Notes under the pieces: model-generated
The model's input: only the letters and a program-made list of their open reading frames with translations
What the model was told of the DNA's origin: nothing
The model's database searches: none
Shown here: positions 52,449-62,738 of the stretch, piece after piece
How the letters are laid out: each line of letters starts with the position of its first letter
Position numbering within the stretch: the stretch's first letter is position 1
Assembly: GCF_030717995.2 (NCBI RefSeq)
Contig: NZ_CP157743.1
Location: forward strand, 124,001-188,000
Reading direction: 5' to 3'
DNA from: Methylomarinum sp. Ch1-1
GTDB lineage: Bacteria > Pseudomonadota > Gammaproteobacteria > Methylococcales > Methylomonadaceae
Length of the DNA stretch: 64,000 bases
Made by a program: the position numbers and the translations under genes

Positions 52449-53420
52449 ATGAGCACACCCAAGGTTTTAATCACCCGAAAATGGCCAGTCTCGGTCGAAA
52501 AAAAGCTGCAAATGCTTTACGACGTCACCCTGAACGAAGACGACCATCCAATGACGGCCGACGAACTCAGAGACGCCTTGCAGCATTATGACGCCGTCTG
52601 CCCCGCAGTGTGCGATTCGCTGCCGGCCGATGTGATCAATATCGACAACAAGCGCTGTAAAATCCTGGCCAATTTCGGCGTCGGTTATAATCATATCGAT
52701 ATCGAGGCAGCCAAACAGCAGGCCTTGATCGTCACTAACACGCCGGGCGTGTTGACTGAAAGCACGGCCGATATCGCAATGACCTTGTTATTGATGTCGG
52801 CGCGACGCGGCGCCGAAGGCGACCGTCTGGTGCGGGCGAAACAATGGCGAGGCTGGTGTCCGACCCATATGATGAGCAGCGATGTCACCGGCGCCACCTT
52901 AGGTCTGATCGGCTTCGGCCGGATCGCCCAGGCGATGGCCAGAAAGGCTCATCACGGCTTCGGCATGAAGATCTTGTATTTCAAACCCAGCCCTGCCGAT
53001 CCGGAAATTGTAGAAAACCTCAATGCGACGCGTTGCGACAACATCGAGGAATTGCTGCAACATTCGGATTACGTTTCTCTGCATTGCCCGGGCGGAGAGA
53101 CGACCCGGCACTTGATCAACGAAGCCAGGCTGAAATTGATGAAACCGACCGCGCATTTAATCAACACGGCTCGCGGCGACGTGGTGGACAGCCAAGCCCT
53201 GATCAAGGCCTTGCAGGAAAAAACCATTGCCGGCGCCGGCCTGGATGTTTACGAAGGAGAGCCGAATGTCGACGAGGGCTTTCTGGCTCTGGACAACGTG
53301 TCTTTGCTGCCGCATCTGGGCAGCGCCACGATCGCCACCCGAACGGCGATGGGGGGAAAAGTGCTGAACAACCTGACGGCGTTTTTTTCCGGGCAGCCGT
53401 TACCGGATCGGGTGGTATAA
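52449..53420 (+). CDS. hprA: Hydroxypyruvate reductase (D-isomer 2-hydroxyacid dehydrogenase family)
   Basis: 323 residues. NAD(P)-binding GATLGLIGFGRIAQAMARK is near 150-168, the catalytic arginine in NTARGDVVDSQAL near 237, the glutamate in VYEGEPNV, and the histidine in LPHLGSATIATR near 283. The second beta strand ends KILYFKPS without the acidic residue typical of NAD-preferring enzymes, so NADPH use is possible but not proven. In the serine cycle it reduces hydroxypyruvate to glycerate. Next gene on the same strand is mtdA, beyond the opposite-strand mdh. Confidence 0.9.
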   Translation: MSTPKVLITRKWPVSVEKKLQMLYDVTLNEDDHPMTADELRDALQHYDAVCPAVCDSLPADVINIDNKRCKILANFGVGYNHIDIEAAKQQALIVTNTPGVLTESTADIAMTLLLMSARRGAEGDRLVRAKQWRGWCPTHMMSSDVTGATLGLIGFGRIAQAMARKAHHGFGMKILYFKPSPADPEIVENLNATRCDNIEELLQHSDYVSLHCPGGETTRHLINEARLKLMKPTAHLINTARGDVVDSQALIKALQEKTIAGAGLDVYEGEPNVDEGFLALDNVSLLPHLGSATIATRTAMGGKVLNNLTAFFSGQPLPDRVV

Positions 53421-53507
53421 ACGAATCAAGAGCCCTCTCCCGCCTGTTCAGAACCTGTTCGATATCTCCCGCAGCGCGCTTGGTAAAGATATTGAATGGG
53501 TTCTCGC

Positions 53508-54485
53508 TTATAACAAATGTCTGACGGCGTCCCTTTCCTCTTTTAACTCGGTTTCGGTGATATCCATTCTTTTGCGGCTAAAGGCATTGATATCGAGACC
53601 GTGAACGATGCTGATCTCGCCGCCATTGACCGTCACCGGATAAGAGTAAACCAATCCCTCTTCGATGCCGTAACTGCCATCGGAAGGAATCGCCATACTG
53701 ACCCAGTCCCCTTCTTCCGTCCCCCTAGCCCAGGCCTTCATGTGACCGATCGCGGCATTGGCGGCCGAGGCGGCGCTGGATTGCCCTCTGGCCTTGATGA
53801 TCGCGGCGCCACGCTGCTGCACCGTGGGAATAAAGTCATCGACGAACCAATCCTCTCCGACCAACGACAAGGCATCCTGACCTTTCACTTTGGCGTGATG
53901 CAAATCGGGATACTGGGTGGCGGAATGATTGCCCCAGATCGCGACATTTTTAATTTCTCTTGATCGCACGCCGCATTTTTCCGCCAGTTGGCTGATGGCT
54001 CGATTGTGATCCAGCATCGTCATCGCGGTGAAACATTCGGGACGCAGGTCAGGGGCGTTGCTCATCGCGATCAGCGCATTGGTGTTGGCCGGATTGCCGG
54101 TAACTAAAACCTTGACGTTTCTGCTGGCGACTTCGTTCAACGCCTTGCCCTGAACGGAGAAGATTTCGGCGTTACATTCCAGCAAATCGCGGCGCTCCAT
54201 GCCCGGTCCGCGAGGCTTGGCGCCGATCAAAAAGGCGTAATCGACATTGTCAAAGGCGACCTTAGGATCGGAGGTGGTAATCACTTTCTGCAACAGCGGA
54301 TAGGCGCAGTCATTCAACTCCATCAGCACGCCTTTCAAGGCGTCCATAGCCGCCGGGACCTCCAGCAGACGCAGCACAAAAGGTTGATCAGGGCCTAAAA
54401 ACGCGCCGCCCGCCAGACGAAACAGCAACGAGTAACTAATCTGACCAGCCGCCCCTGTTACAGCAATATCAACCGGTATTTTCAT
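53508..54485 (-). CDS. mdh: Malate dehydrogenase
   Basis: 325 residues of the cytosolic-type MDH branch. NAD site [19 protein letters not shown] is at the start, [13 protein letters not shown] at the second strand, [13 protein letters not shown] in the middle, and the active site [12 protein letters not shown] near 185-197. It makes malate from oxaloacetate with NADH, supplying MtkAB. It is convergent with hprA and divergent from mtdA, with 415 bp to the latter. Confidence 0.95.
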   Translation of the reverse strand: MKIPVDIAVTGAAGQISYSLLFRLAGGAFLGPDQPFVLRLLEVPAAMDALKGVLMELNDCAYPLLQKVITTSDPKVAFDNVDYAFLIGAKPRGPGMERRDLLECNAEIFSVQGKALNEVASRNVKVLVTGNPANTNALIAMSNAPDLRPECFTAMTMLDHNRAISQLAEKCGVRSREIKNVAIWGNHSATQYPDLHHAKVKGQDALSLVGEDWFVDDFIPTVQQRGAAIIKARGQSSAASAANAAIGHMKAWARGTEEGDWVSMAIPSDGSYGIEEGLVYSYPVTVNGGEISIVHGLDINAFSRKRMDITETELKEERDAVRHLL

Positions 54486-54837
54486 TTGTGATCCTTATCC
54501 ATTTATCTCTGCTACCTAATTCTTCAACTCAGCCCTGCATCAGAAAACAACCCACCCCATTCCTTCAACATGGCCAACACTATGCTTTGTCAATTCGATT
54601 AAACAATATGACACATTAGCCTGGAGCAGACAATAACTAATTGCCTGAGAAAAAGCTTAGTCTATTGTCGAAAATAGCGCCTTTTTTTTGCACATCTGCT
54701 CGCTTAAGTTCTGAGTTGCTGTCGGGATATAGACGGTAATTTCTAAATCACTCAGCCGAATACAGCCAAGATAATTTACTCTTGGGAAAGATATTTTTAA
54801 CCGCCGCCTTAAATAAAGCGGCTGCGCTAATATTCTG

Positions 54838-54843
54838 TATAAT
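54838..54843 (+). promoter_or_regulatory. Possible -10 box upstream of mtdA
   Basis: A consensus TATAAT (54838-54843), 57 bases before the mtdA ATG. No matching TTGACA is found 17 bases upstream, so this is weak. Nothing else stands out in the 54486-54900 divergent region. Confidence 0.25.
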
Positions 54844-54900
54844 ATATAGGTTTGAAATTCTGGCGACTTTAGCCTAAGTATTCATTTCACAGGTAAGTTA

Positions 54901-55758
54901 ATGAAAAAATTGTTATTCCAGTTTGACACCGACAGCCATCCCTCCAGTTTCGATAGCGTGGTGGCTTATGATGGCGGCGCGGATCATGTGATCGGCTTCG
55001 GCGGCGTGACCCCGGACAACGTGCAACCCCTGGTGGAAGGAACAATTTTTACCCGCGCGCCGAAAGACAAGAAGAATACCGCAATTTTTGTCGGCGGCAG
55101 CGACATGGCCGCCGGCCAACAATTATTTAATGCCGTGCAGCGGCATTTTTTCCAGGGTTTTCAGGTCTCGGTCATGTTGGACAGCAACGGCAGCAATACC
55201 ACCGCCGCCGCGGCGATCGCCAAGCTGGCGAAGAGCGGCCCTTTGCAAGGCAAGAAAGCGGTGATCCTGGCCGGCACCGGACCGGTCGGCCAGCGCGCCG
55301 CGGTGATGCTGGCTCAAGAAGGCGCCGAAGTGTCCATCACGTCACGTCATATCTTTAATGCCGAACAAGCCTGTTTTGCGATGAAGGAACGCTTCGGCGT
55401 GGATTTGACGCCGGTTGAGGCGGCCGATATGGATGCCCGCGCCGAGGCCGTCAAAGACGCCAACATCGTCTTCGCCACCGGCGCAGCCGGCATAGAGCTG
55501 CTGAAAGCGGAACACTGGCGGGACAACCCCAATATCGAAATGATCGCCGACGCCAATGCAACCCCTCCTTTGGGGATAGGCGGCACCGACATGATGGACA
55601 AAGGCATCGACCGTGACGGCAAAATCGTTTGGGGAGCGATCGGCTTCGGCACGTTGAAGCTGGCCCTGCACCGCGCCTGTATCGCCAAGTTATTCGAGGA
55701 CAACAAACAGATCTTCGATGCCGAACTGATTTTCGAATTGGCCAAGAAAATGGCCTGA
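54901..55758 (+). CDS. mtdA: Methylene-tetrahydrofolate / methylene-H4MPT dehydrogenase MtdA
   Basis: 285 residues, the family length. MKKLLFQFDTDSHPSSFDSV start, GGVTPDNVQPLVEG, MLDSNGSNTTAAAAI, and Rossmann site KKAVILAGTGPVGQRAAVML near 120-138. It oxidises methylene-H4F (or methylene-H4MPT) with NADP, linking formaldehyde oxidation with assimilation. The usual fch partner is not adjacent; gck follows after 19 bases. Confidence 0.96.
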   Translation: MKKLLFQFDTDSHPSSFDSVVAYDGGADHVIGFGGVTPDNVQPLVEGTIFTRAPKDKKNTAIFVGGSDMAAGQQLFNAVQRHFFQGFQVSVMLDSNGSNTTAAAAIAKLAKSGPLQGKKAVILAGTGPVGQRAAVMLAQEGAEVSITSRHIFNAEQACFAMKERFGVDLTPVEAADMDARAEAVKDANIVFATGAAGIELLKAEHWRDNPNIEMIADANATPPLGIGGTDMMDKGIDRDGKIVWGAIGFGTLKLALHRACIAKLFEDNKQIFDAELIFELAKKMA

Positions 55759-55777
55759 GCGGACGTCTGCAAACCTG

Positions 55778-57139
55778 ATGAACGATACCATCCAGTCCCT
55801 ACGTCGTGATGCGGCAAACATTTTTCGGGCCGGAATCGACGCAGCCGATCCTTTTCAAGCGGTCGCCCGTAGCCTGAAAGCCGACGCCCATCAACTAGAA
55901 ATTGCGTTGGACCTGGAGCATCCTGAGCAGAAAAGAGTCGGCCAGTGGTCAAAAGTGCATCTGATCGCCTTTGGCAAAGCCGCCTGCGCGATGGCCGATG
56001 CGGCGCAACAAATCATCCCGACCGATTGCCAGGCTAAGCCCGGCATCGCCGTCACTAACTACGAAAATGCATCCGCTGTCGACAACATTCGGGTCTTCGC
56101 CGCCGGTCATCCACTGCCCGACGACGCCGGCCTCGATGCCGCCAAACAAGTAGCGGCAACGGTCGCACAGGCCCAACCCCAGGAACTGGTATTGGTGCTG
56201 GTGTCCGGCGGCGGCTCGGCGCTGCTGCCCTATCCGACCGACGGCGTCAGCCTGCAAGACAAGATCAAAACGACCGACCTGTTACTGGCCAGCGGTGCGA
56301 CGATCAATCAAATCAACTGTGTGCGTAAACACTTGTCGAAACTGAAAGGCGGCGGCCTGGCGAAACTGGCGGCGCCGGCCGATCTGCACGCGCTGATCCT
56401 ATCCGATGTGCTGGGCGACGATTTGAGCTCGATCGCCAGCGGACCGACGGTCGCCGACGACAGCCGTTACGCCGATGCCGTGGCTGTTTTGCATGACAAG
56501 GCGCTATGGGACAAAATACCGCAAACGGTACGCGTCCATCTGGAAAAAGGCTGCCGCGGCGAGATAGCAGAAACGCCGAAAAGCGGCGACCCTTTGTTCG
56601 CCCACACCGGCCACACTCTGCTCGGCAGCAACCGCATCAGCGTCAACGCCACCTTGCAAGCCGCACAACGCCTGGGTTATGAAACCATACTCTATGACGA
56701 TCATCTGTGCGGCGAAGCGCGTGGCGAGGCGGAGAAGCTGGTGTTGGCGGCCAAACAGCGGCAGCGCCAGGGACTGCATAAGGCGACTGCGCTATTGGCC
56801 GGCGGCGAGACCACCGTCACGCTGACAGGCAGTGGTAAAGGTGGACGCAATCAAGAAATGGCGCTGGCTTTTGCGCTGGCCGCGGAACGGCATGGCCTGA
56901 ACGGCGATTGGGTCTTTTTAAGCGGCGGCACCGATGGCCGCGACGGCCCCACCGATGCGGCCGGCGGCCTGGTCGATCCCGCCACGGTAAAACTCATCGC
57001 CGGCGCAGCGGCCTTGCTCGACAATAATGACGCTTACAACGCCTTGAAACAATCACAGGATTTACTGGATACTGGCGCAACCGGCACCAATGTCGCCGAC
57101 TTGCAGGTATTGCTTATCCTACCAACAGACTCAAGATAA
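55778..57139 (+). CDS. gck: Glycerate 2-kinase (MOFRL family)
   Basis: 453 residues. Residues about 15-240 are the N-terminal DUF4147 domain with [18 protein letters not shown] and [18 protein letters not shown]-like [18 protein letters not shown]. About 325-440 is the MOFRL domain with [20 protein letters not shown] and [19 protein letters not shown]. It makes 2-phosphoglycerate from glycerate and ATP, which enolase can turn into PEP. Follows mtdA by 19 bp and precedes glyA by 23 bp, so mtdA-gck-glyA form an operon. Confidence 0.93.
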   Translation: MNDTIQSLRRDAANIFRAGIDAADPFQAVARSLKADAHQLEIALDLEHPEQKRVGQWSKVHLIAFGKAACAMADAAQQIIPTDCQAKPGIAVTNYENASAVDNIRVFAAGHPLPDDAGLDAAKQVAATVAQAQPQELVLVLVSGGGSALLPYPTDGVSLQDKIKTTDLLLASGATINQINCVRKHLSKLKGGGLAKLAAPADLHALILSDVLGDDLSSIASGPTVADDSRYADAVAVLHDKALWDKIPQTVRVHLEKGCRGEIAETPKSGDPLFAHTGHTLLGSNRISVNATLQAAQRLGYETILYDDHLCGEARGEAEKLVLAAKQRQRQGLHKATALLAGGETTVTLTGSGKGGRNQEMALAFALAAERHGLNGDWVFLSGGTDGRDGPTDAAGGLVDPATVKLIAGAAALLDNNDAYNALKQSQDLLDTGATGTNVADLQVLLILPTDSR

Positions 57140-57162
57140 AAATTCCAAATCAGGAGAAGTCA

Positions 57163-58422
57163 ATGTTTAAACAATCCATGTCAATTGCCGGTTTTGATGA
57201 TGAACTCTACCAGGCAATCGAAGAAGAGCGTCAACGCCAGGAAGACCATATTGAACTGATTGCGTCGGAAAACTATACCAGCCCGCGGGTCATGGAAGCA
57301 CAGGGCTCGCTGCTGACCAACAAATATGCGGAAGGCTATCCCGGCAAACGCTATTATGGCGGTTGTGAATTCGTCGACAAAGCCGAACAACTGGCGATCG
57401 ATCGCGCCAAGGAATTGTTCGGCGCCGATTACGCCAACGTGCAACCGCATTCCGGCTCGCAGGCCAACATGGCGGTATTCATGGCTCTGATCCAGCCCGG
57501 CGACACCATCTTGGGGCTGAGCCTGGCTGACGGCGGCCACCTGACGCACGGCGCCAAACCCAACTTCTCCGGCAAGATCTACAACGCGGTGCAATACGGC
57601 CTGCATCCGAAAACCGGCGAAATCGACTATGATCAGGTTGAAGCCCTGGCCATCGAGCACAAGCCTAAAGTGATCGTCGCCGGCTTTTCCGCCTATTCTC
57701 GTATCTGGGACTGGCAGCGTTTCCGCGACATCGCCGACAAGGTCGGCGCTTACCTGTTTGTCGACATGGCCCATGTGGCCGGCCTGGTTGCGGCCGGATT
57801 GTATCCGAATCCGGTGCCGATCGCCGACGTCGTCACCAGCACGACCCATAAATCATTGCGCGGTCCGCGCGGCGGCCTAATTCTGTGCAAAAGCAATCCC
57901 GACCTGGAGAAGAAATTCAATTCCAATATCTTTCCTGGCATACAAGGCGGCCCGTTGATGCATGTGATCGCCGCCAAGGCGGTAGCCTTCAAGGAAGCGA
58001 TGACACCGGAATTCAAGGTCTATCAGCAACAGGTGATCAAAAACGCCCAGGCGATGGCCGAAGTCTTCATCAAGCGCGGTTTTGAGGTCGTTTCCGGCGG
58101 CACCGACAATCATCTGATGCTGGTCTCCTTGATTCCTAAGGGCATCACCGGCAAAGCGGCCGACGAGGCCTTGGGCCGCGCCCATATCACCGTCAATAAA
58201 AATGCGGTGCCGAACGACCCCGAATCGCCCTTCGTCACCAGCGGCATACGCGTCGGCACGCCGGCGCCGACGACGCGCGGCTTTAAGGAAGACCAGATGC
58301 GTGAAATCGCTGACCTGATGTGCGACGTTATGGAAAACATCGACGACGAAAACGTGATTTCGTCAGTCCGCGAAAAAGTGAAAATCCTGTGCGCGCGCTT
58401 TCCTGTCTATCGCGCCGATTAA
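57163..58422 (+). CDS. glyA: Serine hydroxymethyltransferase
   Basis: 419 residues, the standard length, AGGAG well placed. [19 protein letters not shown] near 28-46, [18 protein letters not shown], and [16 protein letters not shown] with PLP lysine K230. It adds the C1 unit of methylene-H4F to glycine to give serine, the entry of carbon into the serine cycle. The hairpin 28 bases after the stop may limit read-through into fhs. Confidence 0.97.
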   Translation: MFKQSMSIAGFDDELYQAIEEERQRQEDHIELIASENYTSPRVMEAQGSLLTNKYAEGYPGKRYYGGCEFVDKAEQLAIDRAKELFGADYANVQPHSGSQANMAVFMALIQPGDTILGLSLADGGHLTHGAKPNFSGKIYNAVQYGLHPKTGEIDYDQVEALAIEHKPKVIVAGFSAYSRIWDWQRFRDIADKVGAYLFVDMAHVAGLVAAGLYPNPVPIADVVTSTTHKSLRGPRGGLILCKSNPDLEKKFNSNIFPGIQGGPLMHVIAAKAVAFKEAMTPEFKVYQQQVIKNAQAMAEVFIKRGFEVVSGGTDNHLMLVSLIPKGITGKAADEALGRAHITVNKNAVPNDPESPFVTSGIRVGTPAPTTRGFKEDQMREIADLMCDVMENIDDENVISSVREKVKILCARFPVYRAD

Positions 58423-58449
58423 TCGCTTTCAAAACGATTAAAACAAGAT

Positions 58450-58490
58450 AGCCTGCGCTGTATCTTTACAGTCCAGGCTTTCTGTTTTTT
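58450..58490 (+). terminator. Terminator or attenuator between glyA and fhs
   Basis: AGCCTG...CAGGCT outer stem with inner CTGTA...TACAG stem, then TTCTGTTTTTT. It lies within the operon rather than at its end. Confidence 0.7.
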
Positions 58491-58523
58491 AGAAACAACC
58501 CATTTATTGATAAGGAGACTCGA

Positions 58524-60197
58524 ATGTCTGATATTGAAATCGCTCAACAAGCCACAATGAAACCGATCATTGGACTTGCTGAAGAAAAACTGGGCATTCC
58601 TGCTGAACATCTCGATCCATACGGTCATTACAAAGCCAAGGTCTCACTGGAATACCTGAATTCATTGACCGATCAAGAAGACGGCAAGCTGATCCTGGTC
58701 ACGGCGATCAGCCCGACGCCGGCCGGCGAAGGCAAGACCACGACGACAGTCGGCTTGGGCGACGCCATGAACCGTCTGGGCAAAAAAACCATCATGTGTT
58801 TACGCGAGCCGTCGCTGGGACCCTGCTTCGGCATGAAGGGCGGCGCAGCCGGTGGCGGTTATGCCCAAGTCGTGCCGATGGAAGACATCAACCTGCATTT
58901 CACCGGCGACTTTCACGCCATTGGCGTCGCCCACAATCTGTTGTCGGCGATGATCGACAACCATATCAACCACGGCAACGAGCTGGGCATCGACTCCAGA
59001 CGCATCACCTGGAAACGCGTCGTCGACATGAATGATCGCGCCCTGCGCAAGATCACCGTCGGCCAGGGCGGCCCCGCCAACGGCTATCTGCGTGAAGACG
59101 GTTACGACATCGTCGTGGCCTCCGAAATCATGGCGATCCTGTGTCTGGCGACCAGCCACGCCGACTTGAAAGAGCGCCTGGGACGCATCGTCGTCGCTTA
59201 CAAAGCCGACCGCGTCACTCCGATTTACGCCAGAGACCTGAATGCCCACGGCGCGATGGCCGCCTTATTGAAGGAGGCAATCAAGCCCAATCTGGTGCAA
59301 ACACTGGAAAACAACATCGCCATCATTCATGGCGGCCCCTTCGCCAACATCGCTCATGGTTGCAACACCGTCACCGCCACTAAGACAGCATTGAAACTGG
59401 CCGATTACGCCATCACCGAAGCCGGCTTCGGCGCCGACTTGGGGGCGGAGAAATTTCTCGACATCAAATGTCGCATGTCCGGCCTGAAACCTTCAGCCGT
59501 GGTGCTGGTCGCGACGGTCAGGGCATTGAAATTCCACGGCGGCGTCGCCCGGGAAGATTTGAACAACGAAAACCTGGAAGCCCTGCAAAAAGGCTTCGCC
59601 AACCTGGAACGTCATCTGCACAATGTCACGGTCAATTACGGCTTGCCTTGCGTGGTCAGCATCAACCATTTCACCTTCGACAGCGAAGCCGAAATCGCCT
59701 TATTGCAAGAGAAATGCGCCGCTCTCGGCGTCAAGTGCGTGGTCGCCAAGCATTGGGCCGAAGGCGGCGCCGGCGCCGAGGAACTGGCCCGCGAAGTCTT
59801 GGACATCGTCGATCACCGCGAACCGGACTTCAACTATGTTTATGACGCCGACCTGCCGCTGTGGGATAAGATCGAAACGATTTCCACCAAGCTGTACGGC
59901 GCCGCCGGCATCACGGCCAGCCCCAAGGTCAAGACCGAAATCAATGCGCTGCAGGAAAAATACGGCCATTTCCCGATCTGCATGGCGAAGACGCAAATGT
60001 CTTTTTCCACAGATCCGACCGCCAAAGGCGCACCCTCCGGTCACACCATCGAAATCCGAGAAGTCAGATTGGCCAACGGCGCCGGCTTCATCGTCGCCAT
60101 CGCCGGCGATATGATGACGATGCCCGGCCTGCCTAAAGTACCGGCCGCCGAACGCATCGATATCAGCGATGACGGCGTGATTACCGGCCTGTTTTAA
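58524..60197 (+). CDS. fhs: Formate-tetrahydrofolate ligase
   Basis: 557 residues, normal length. The P-loop [16 protein letters not shown] lies at 65-80, [20 protein letters not shown] near 93-112, and [20 protein letters not shown] near 270-290. It makes 10-formyl-H4F from formate, ATP and H4F (also called ftfL in methylotrophs), the entry of formate-derived carbon. Good AAGGAG seven bases upstream. A strong terminator follows. Confidence 0.97.
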   Translation: MSDIEIAQQATMKPIIGLAEEKLGIPAEHLDPYGHYKAKVSLEYLNSLTDQEDGKLILVTAISPTPAGEGKTTTTVGLGDAMNRLGKKTIMCLREPSLGPCFGMKGGAAGGGYAQVVPMEDINLHFTGDFHAIGVAHNLLSAMIDNHINHGNELGIDSRRITWKRVVDMNDRALRKITVGQGGPANGYLREDGYDIVVASEIMAILCLATSHADLKERLGRIVVAYKADRVTPIYARDLNAHGAMAALLKEAIKPNLVQTLENNIAIIHGGPFANIAHGCNTVTATKTALKLADYAITEAGFGADLGAEKFLDIKCRMSGLKPSAVVLVATVRALKFHGGVAREDLNNENLEALQKGFANLERHLHNVTVNYGLPCVVSINHFTFDSEAEIALLQEKCAALGVKCVVAKHWAEGGAGAEELAREVLDIVDHREPDFNYVYDADLPLWDKIETISTKLYGAAGITASPKVKTEINALQEKYGHFPICMAKTQMSFSTDPTAKGAPSGHTIEIREVRLANGAGFIVAIAGDMMTMPGLPKVPAAERIDISDDGVITGLF

Positions 60198-60232
60198 CAA
60201 AAAACCGGTCTTTCGCCTCAAGCGCCACCCTA

Positions 60233-60264
60233 GCCTCAATTCCTGAAAAGAATTGAGGCTTTTT
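60233..60264 (+). terminator. Intrinsic terminator after fhs
   Basis: GCCTCAATTC / GAATTGAGGC, a perfect ten-base stem around a seven-base loop, followed by TTTTT. Ends the mtdA-gck-glyA-fhs unit. Confidence 0.9.
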
Positions 60265-60314
60265 CATGCCTGATTGTTTACAATCAGGAAACATACTTGC
60301 TTCCGGAATATTAC

Positions 60315-60902
60315 ATGAATGCAAGCATCGATGCGTTACTCGACAAGATTAAAATTCTGGAACAGGAGTTGATCGAAGAAATACAAAATCAACATCAGGA
60401 TTTCGCCTACAAAATACGCAATAATCGCGTACTCTTTGACCCACAGGCGATCATCCAACACAAACGCTATCTGCAGCAGTTATGGGATTATTTGCGCAAG
60501 GCGCCACTGAAACACATACTCAGCACGCCGGTCATTTGGTCGGTGCTGCCGGCCGCAATGATGCTGGATGTGATAGTCAGCCTATATCATGTCATCTGCT
60601 TCCCGATTTATCAGATTCCCATGGTCAAGCGTTCCGACTACATTGTGTTCGACCGCCAATACCTGAATTACCTGAACTTCATCGAAAAGATCAATTGCGC
60701 CTATTGCAGTTATTTCAACGGCTTGCTGGCCTATAGCCAGGAAATTGCCGTCCGCACGGAGCAGTTCTGGTGTCCGATCAAACACGCACGACGCATCAGC
60801 GCCCTGCATCACCGCTACCAGAAATTTATCGATTACGGCGATGCAAAGTCTTATCGGGATAAAAAGGAAATCATACGCAGAGATTTTGAGGATTTAGGAT
60901 AA
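60315..60902 (+). CDS. Conserved hypothetical protein with one or two membrane spans
   Basis: 195 residues from ATG 60315; CGGAA lies eight bases upstream. One hydrophobic patch, STPVIWSVLPAAMMLDVIVS, runs into a second, YHVICFPIYQIPM. The conserved-looking NCAYCSYFNGLLAYSQEIAV near 140 and FWCPIKHARR suggest metal or thiol chemistry by its cysteines. Coiled-coil N-terminus. I recognise no named family. It has its own position after the fhs terminator. Confidence 0.65.
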   Translation: MNASIDALLDKIKILEQELIEEIQNQHQDFAYKIRNNRVLFDPQAIIQHKRYLQQLWDYLRKAPLKHILSTPVIWSVLPAAMMLDVIVSLYHVICFPIYQIPMVKRSDYIVFDRQYLNYLNFIEKINCAYCSYFNGLLAYSQEIAVRTEQFWCPIKHARRISALHHRYQKFIDYGDAKSYRDKKEIIRRDFEDLG

Positions 60903-61109
60903 AGCAGCAAGACGGTCTCGGAAGTTTCGATAACTCCCAAGACTTTTATATTTCTTCTTGATTACTTATAACTCTCAGCTACTTGGCGAGTGTTCGGTGG
61001 CTTGTTCTGCAAGTGCGTGAGGCATGACAGATTTTTGCTCCTTGCAAAATCTGCATTTCCACCATCCCTGGCGGTCAGATGCCGAACCCAAGCTTATAGG
61101 GATATATTT

Positions 61110-61176
61110 ACCCAGCACCTAAATAAAGGAAGATGATTAATCGCAGCCATTAGCCTATGGAATTTAGGTGCTGGGT
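61110..61176. repeat. Repeat family B, copy B5
   Basis: Perfect ACCCAGCACCTAAAT / ATTTAGGTGCTGGGT arms. The spacer is the reverse complement of that in B3 with two or three changes, so the element is in opposite orientation. Upstream is CCATCCCTGGCGGTCAGATG, as at B3. Confidence 0.88.
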
Positions 61177-61237
61177 GAACGCGTCCCGAGAAATCAATGA
61201 CCTACTGCCTAAAACCCGAAAGATACTGAATAGTTAC
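61177..61237. repeat. Repeat family C, copy C3 (segment after B5)
   Basis: GAACGCGTCCCGAG, AAATCAATGACCTACTGCC and GATACTGAATAGTTAC match C1. Further on, AGGATGCGC...GCGCATCCT at 61259-61300 is a separate dyad 24 bases from the oadB stop. Nothing else in the 60903-61323 gap. Confidence 0.78.
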
Positions 61238-61323
61238 ATCAGGTATTTCTTAGGGCCATAGGATGCGCTGAGCGAAAGCGAAGATTGTTCGGCGCATCCT
61301 GCAAGAATGCTCGTCAACTATGG

Positions 61324-62451
61324 CTACTGCACCAGACTCAACAGCACACCGGCGGCAACCGCCGAGCCGATCACTCCGGCCACATTCGGCCCCATCGCAT
61401 GCATTAACAGGAAGTTATGCGGATTGGTTTCCAATCCCACTTTATTGGCGACACGGGCCGCCATCGGCACCGCGGAGACGCCGGCGGCGCCTATCAATGG
61501 ATTAATCGGCGTTTTGCTGAACTTGTTCATGGTCTTAGCCATCAACACGCCGCTGGCGGTGCCGATGCAAAAGGCAACCGCGCCCAACAGCAAAATACCC
61601 AATGTTTCTATTTTCAAAAACGCATCGGCGCTTAGCTTTGAACCGACCGCCAGTCCCAAAAAGATCGTGACGATATTGATTAGTTCGTTTTGCGAGGCTT
61701 TGCTCAAGCGCTCGACGACGCCGCAGGCATTCATCAGATTACCCAGACAAAACATACCGACCAGCGGAGCGGCCGACGGCAACAATAAGGCGCATAGCAG
61801 CAGTAACAGCAATGGAAAAACGATTTTCTCGGTACTGCTGACCGGTCTCAATTGCTGCATTTCAATGGCGCGTTCCTGCTCAGTGGTCAACGCCCGCATG
61901 ATCGGCGGCTGAATCAGCGGAACCAACGCCATATAGGAATAGGCGGCGACGGCAATCGCGCCTAGCAGCTCCGGCGCCAACTTGGAAGCGACATAGATTG
62001 CAGTCGGACCATCCGCCCCCCCGATAATCGCAATAGCGGCCGCATCCTTAAACGAGAACTCAAGCCCCGGAACGGCGTTCAACGCCAACGCGCCGAGTAA
62101 GGTCGCAAAGATACCAAACTGAGCAGCCGCCCCCAGAAAAAGGGTCTTGGGATTAGCCAGCATCGGGCCGAAATCGGTCATTGCGCCGACCCCCATGAAG
62201 ATCAACAGCGGGAAAACCCCGGTTTTAATGCCGCCATAGAGATAATATAAGATACCGCCTTCCTCGGCGATTCCGGCGATCGGAATATTGCTGAGAATGG
62301 CGCCAAAGCCGATCGGCAGCAGTAATAAAGGCTCGAAGCCCTTTTTGATCGCCAAAAACAATAACAGGAAACCGACCGCCATCATGATGGCTTGTGATCC
62401 GCTGAAATTGTACAGGCCTGTGCTTTCCCATAAAAGTGTGAGATTTTCCAT
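61324..62451 (-). CDS. oadB: Sodium-pumping oxaloacetate decarboxylase beta subunit
   Basis: 375 residues, about ten membrane spans, within the length range of OadB/GcdB/MmdB-type subunits. [19 protein letters not shown] is the conserved ion-translocating region near 140-158. [20 protein letters not shown] and [20 protein letters not shown] also fit. The subunit moves Na+ outward as carboxybiotin is decarboxylated. The alpha subunit lies upstream on the same strand, separated by the D2 repeat. Confidence 0.93.
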   Translation of the reverse strand: MENLTLLWESTGLYNFSGSQAIMMAVGFLLLFLAIKKGFEPLLLLPIGFGAILSNIPIAGIAEEGGILYYLYGGIKTGVFPLLIFMGVGAMTDFGPMLANPKTLFLGAAAQFGIFATLLGALALNAVPGLEFSFKDAAAIAIIGGADGPTAIYVASKLAPELLGAIAVAAYSYMALVPLIQPPIMRALTTEQERAIEMQQLRPVSSTEKIVFPLLLLLLCALLLPSAAPLVGMFCLGNLMNACGVVERLSKASQNELINIVTIFLGLAVGSKLSADAFLKIETLGILLLGAVAFCIGTASGVLMAKTMNKFSKTPINPLIGAAGVSAVPMAARVANKVGLETNPHNFLLMHAMGPNVAGVIGSAVAAGVLLSLVQ

Positions 62452-62591
62452 GAAAGGTCTCTGTAATAACTATTTGTGATAACTAAAAGCAAGCAGCCTG
62501 AACCCCGCCGGCTTTCGACAGGAACGCCTCTGTCGAAACGGCAAGCCGGCCATCAAGACACGATACCGCAGGCTGCAATAAAACATTTAAA

Positions 62592-62725
62592 GTAACTACT
62601 CACCCTCATTCGTAGGGTGGATAAGCGGGGCGCATCCACCGGTTCGGCATCTTTGGCGGATGCGCTCTTCAGGCTTATCCACCCTACATGCCCTGCTTCG
62701 TTCGATAAGTGGGGCGAGCAGTTAC
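62592..62725. repeat. Repeat family D, copy D2 (134 bp), between oadA and oadB
   Basis: GTAACT...AGTTAC ends, GTAGGGTGGATAAGC and GCTTATCCACCCTAC arms. Same length as D1 at 18.3 kb and nearly identical. It starts 141 bases upstream of the oadB start and ends 13 bases after the oadA stop. Confidence 0.88.
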
Positions 62726-62738
62726 CATGTAAACTTGA

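Noticed and set aside
5044-61176. Regularly spaced CRISPR-like repeats
   Set aside because: The B copies are dispersed over 56 kb, in both orientations, and have no spacers; not an array.
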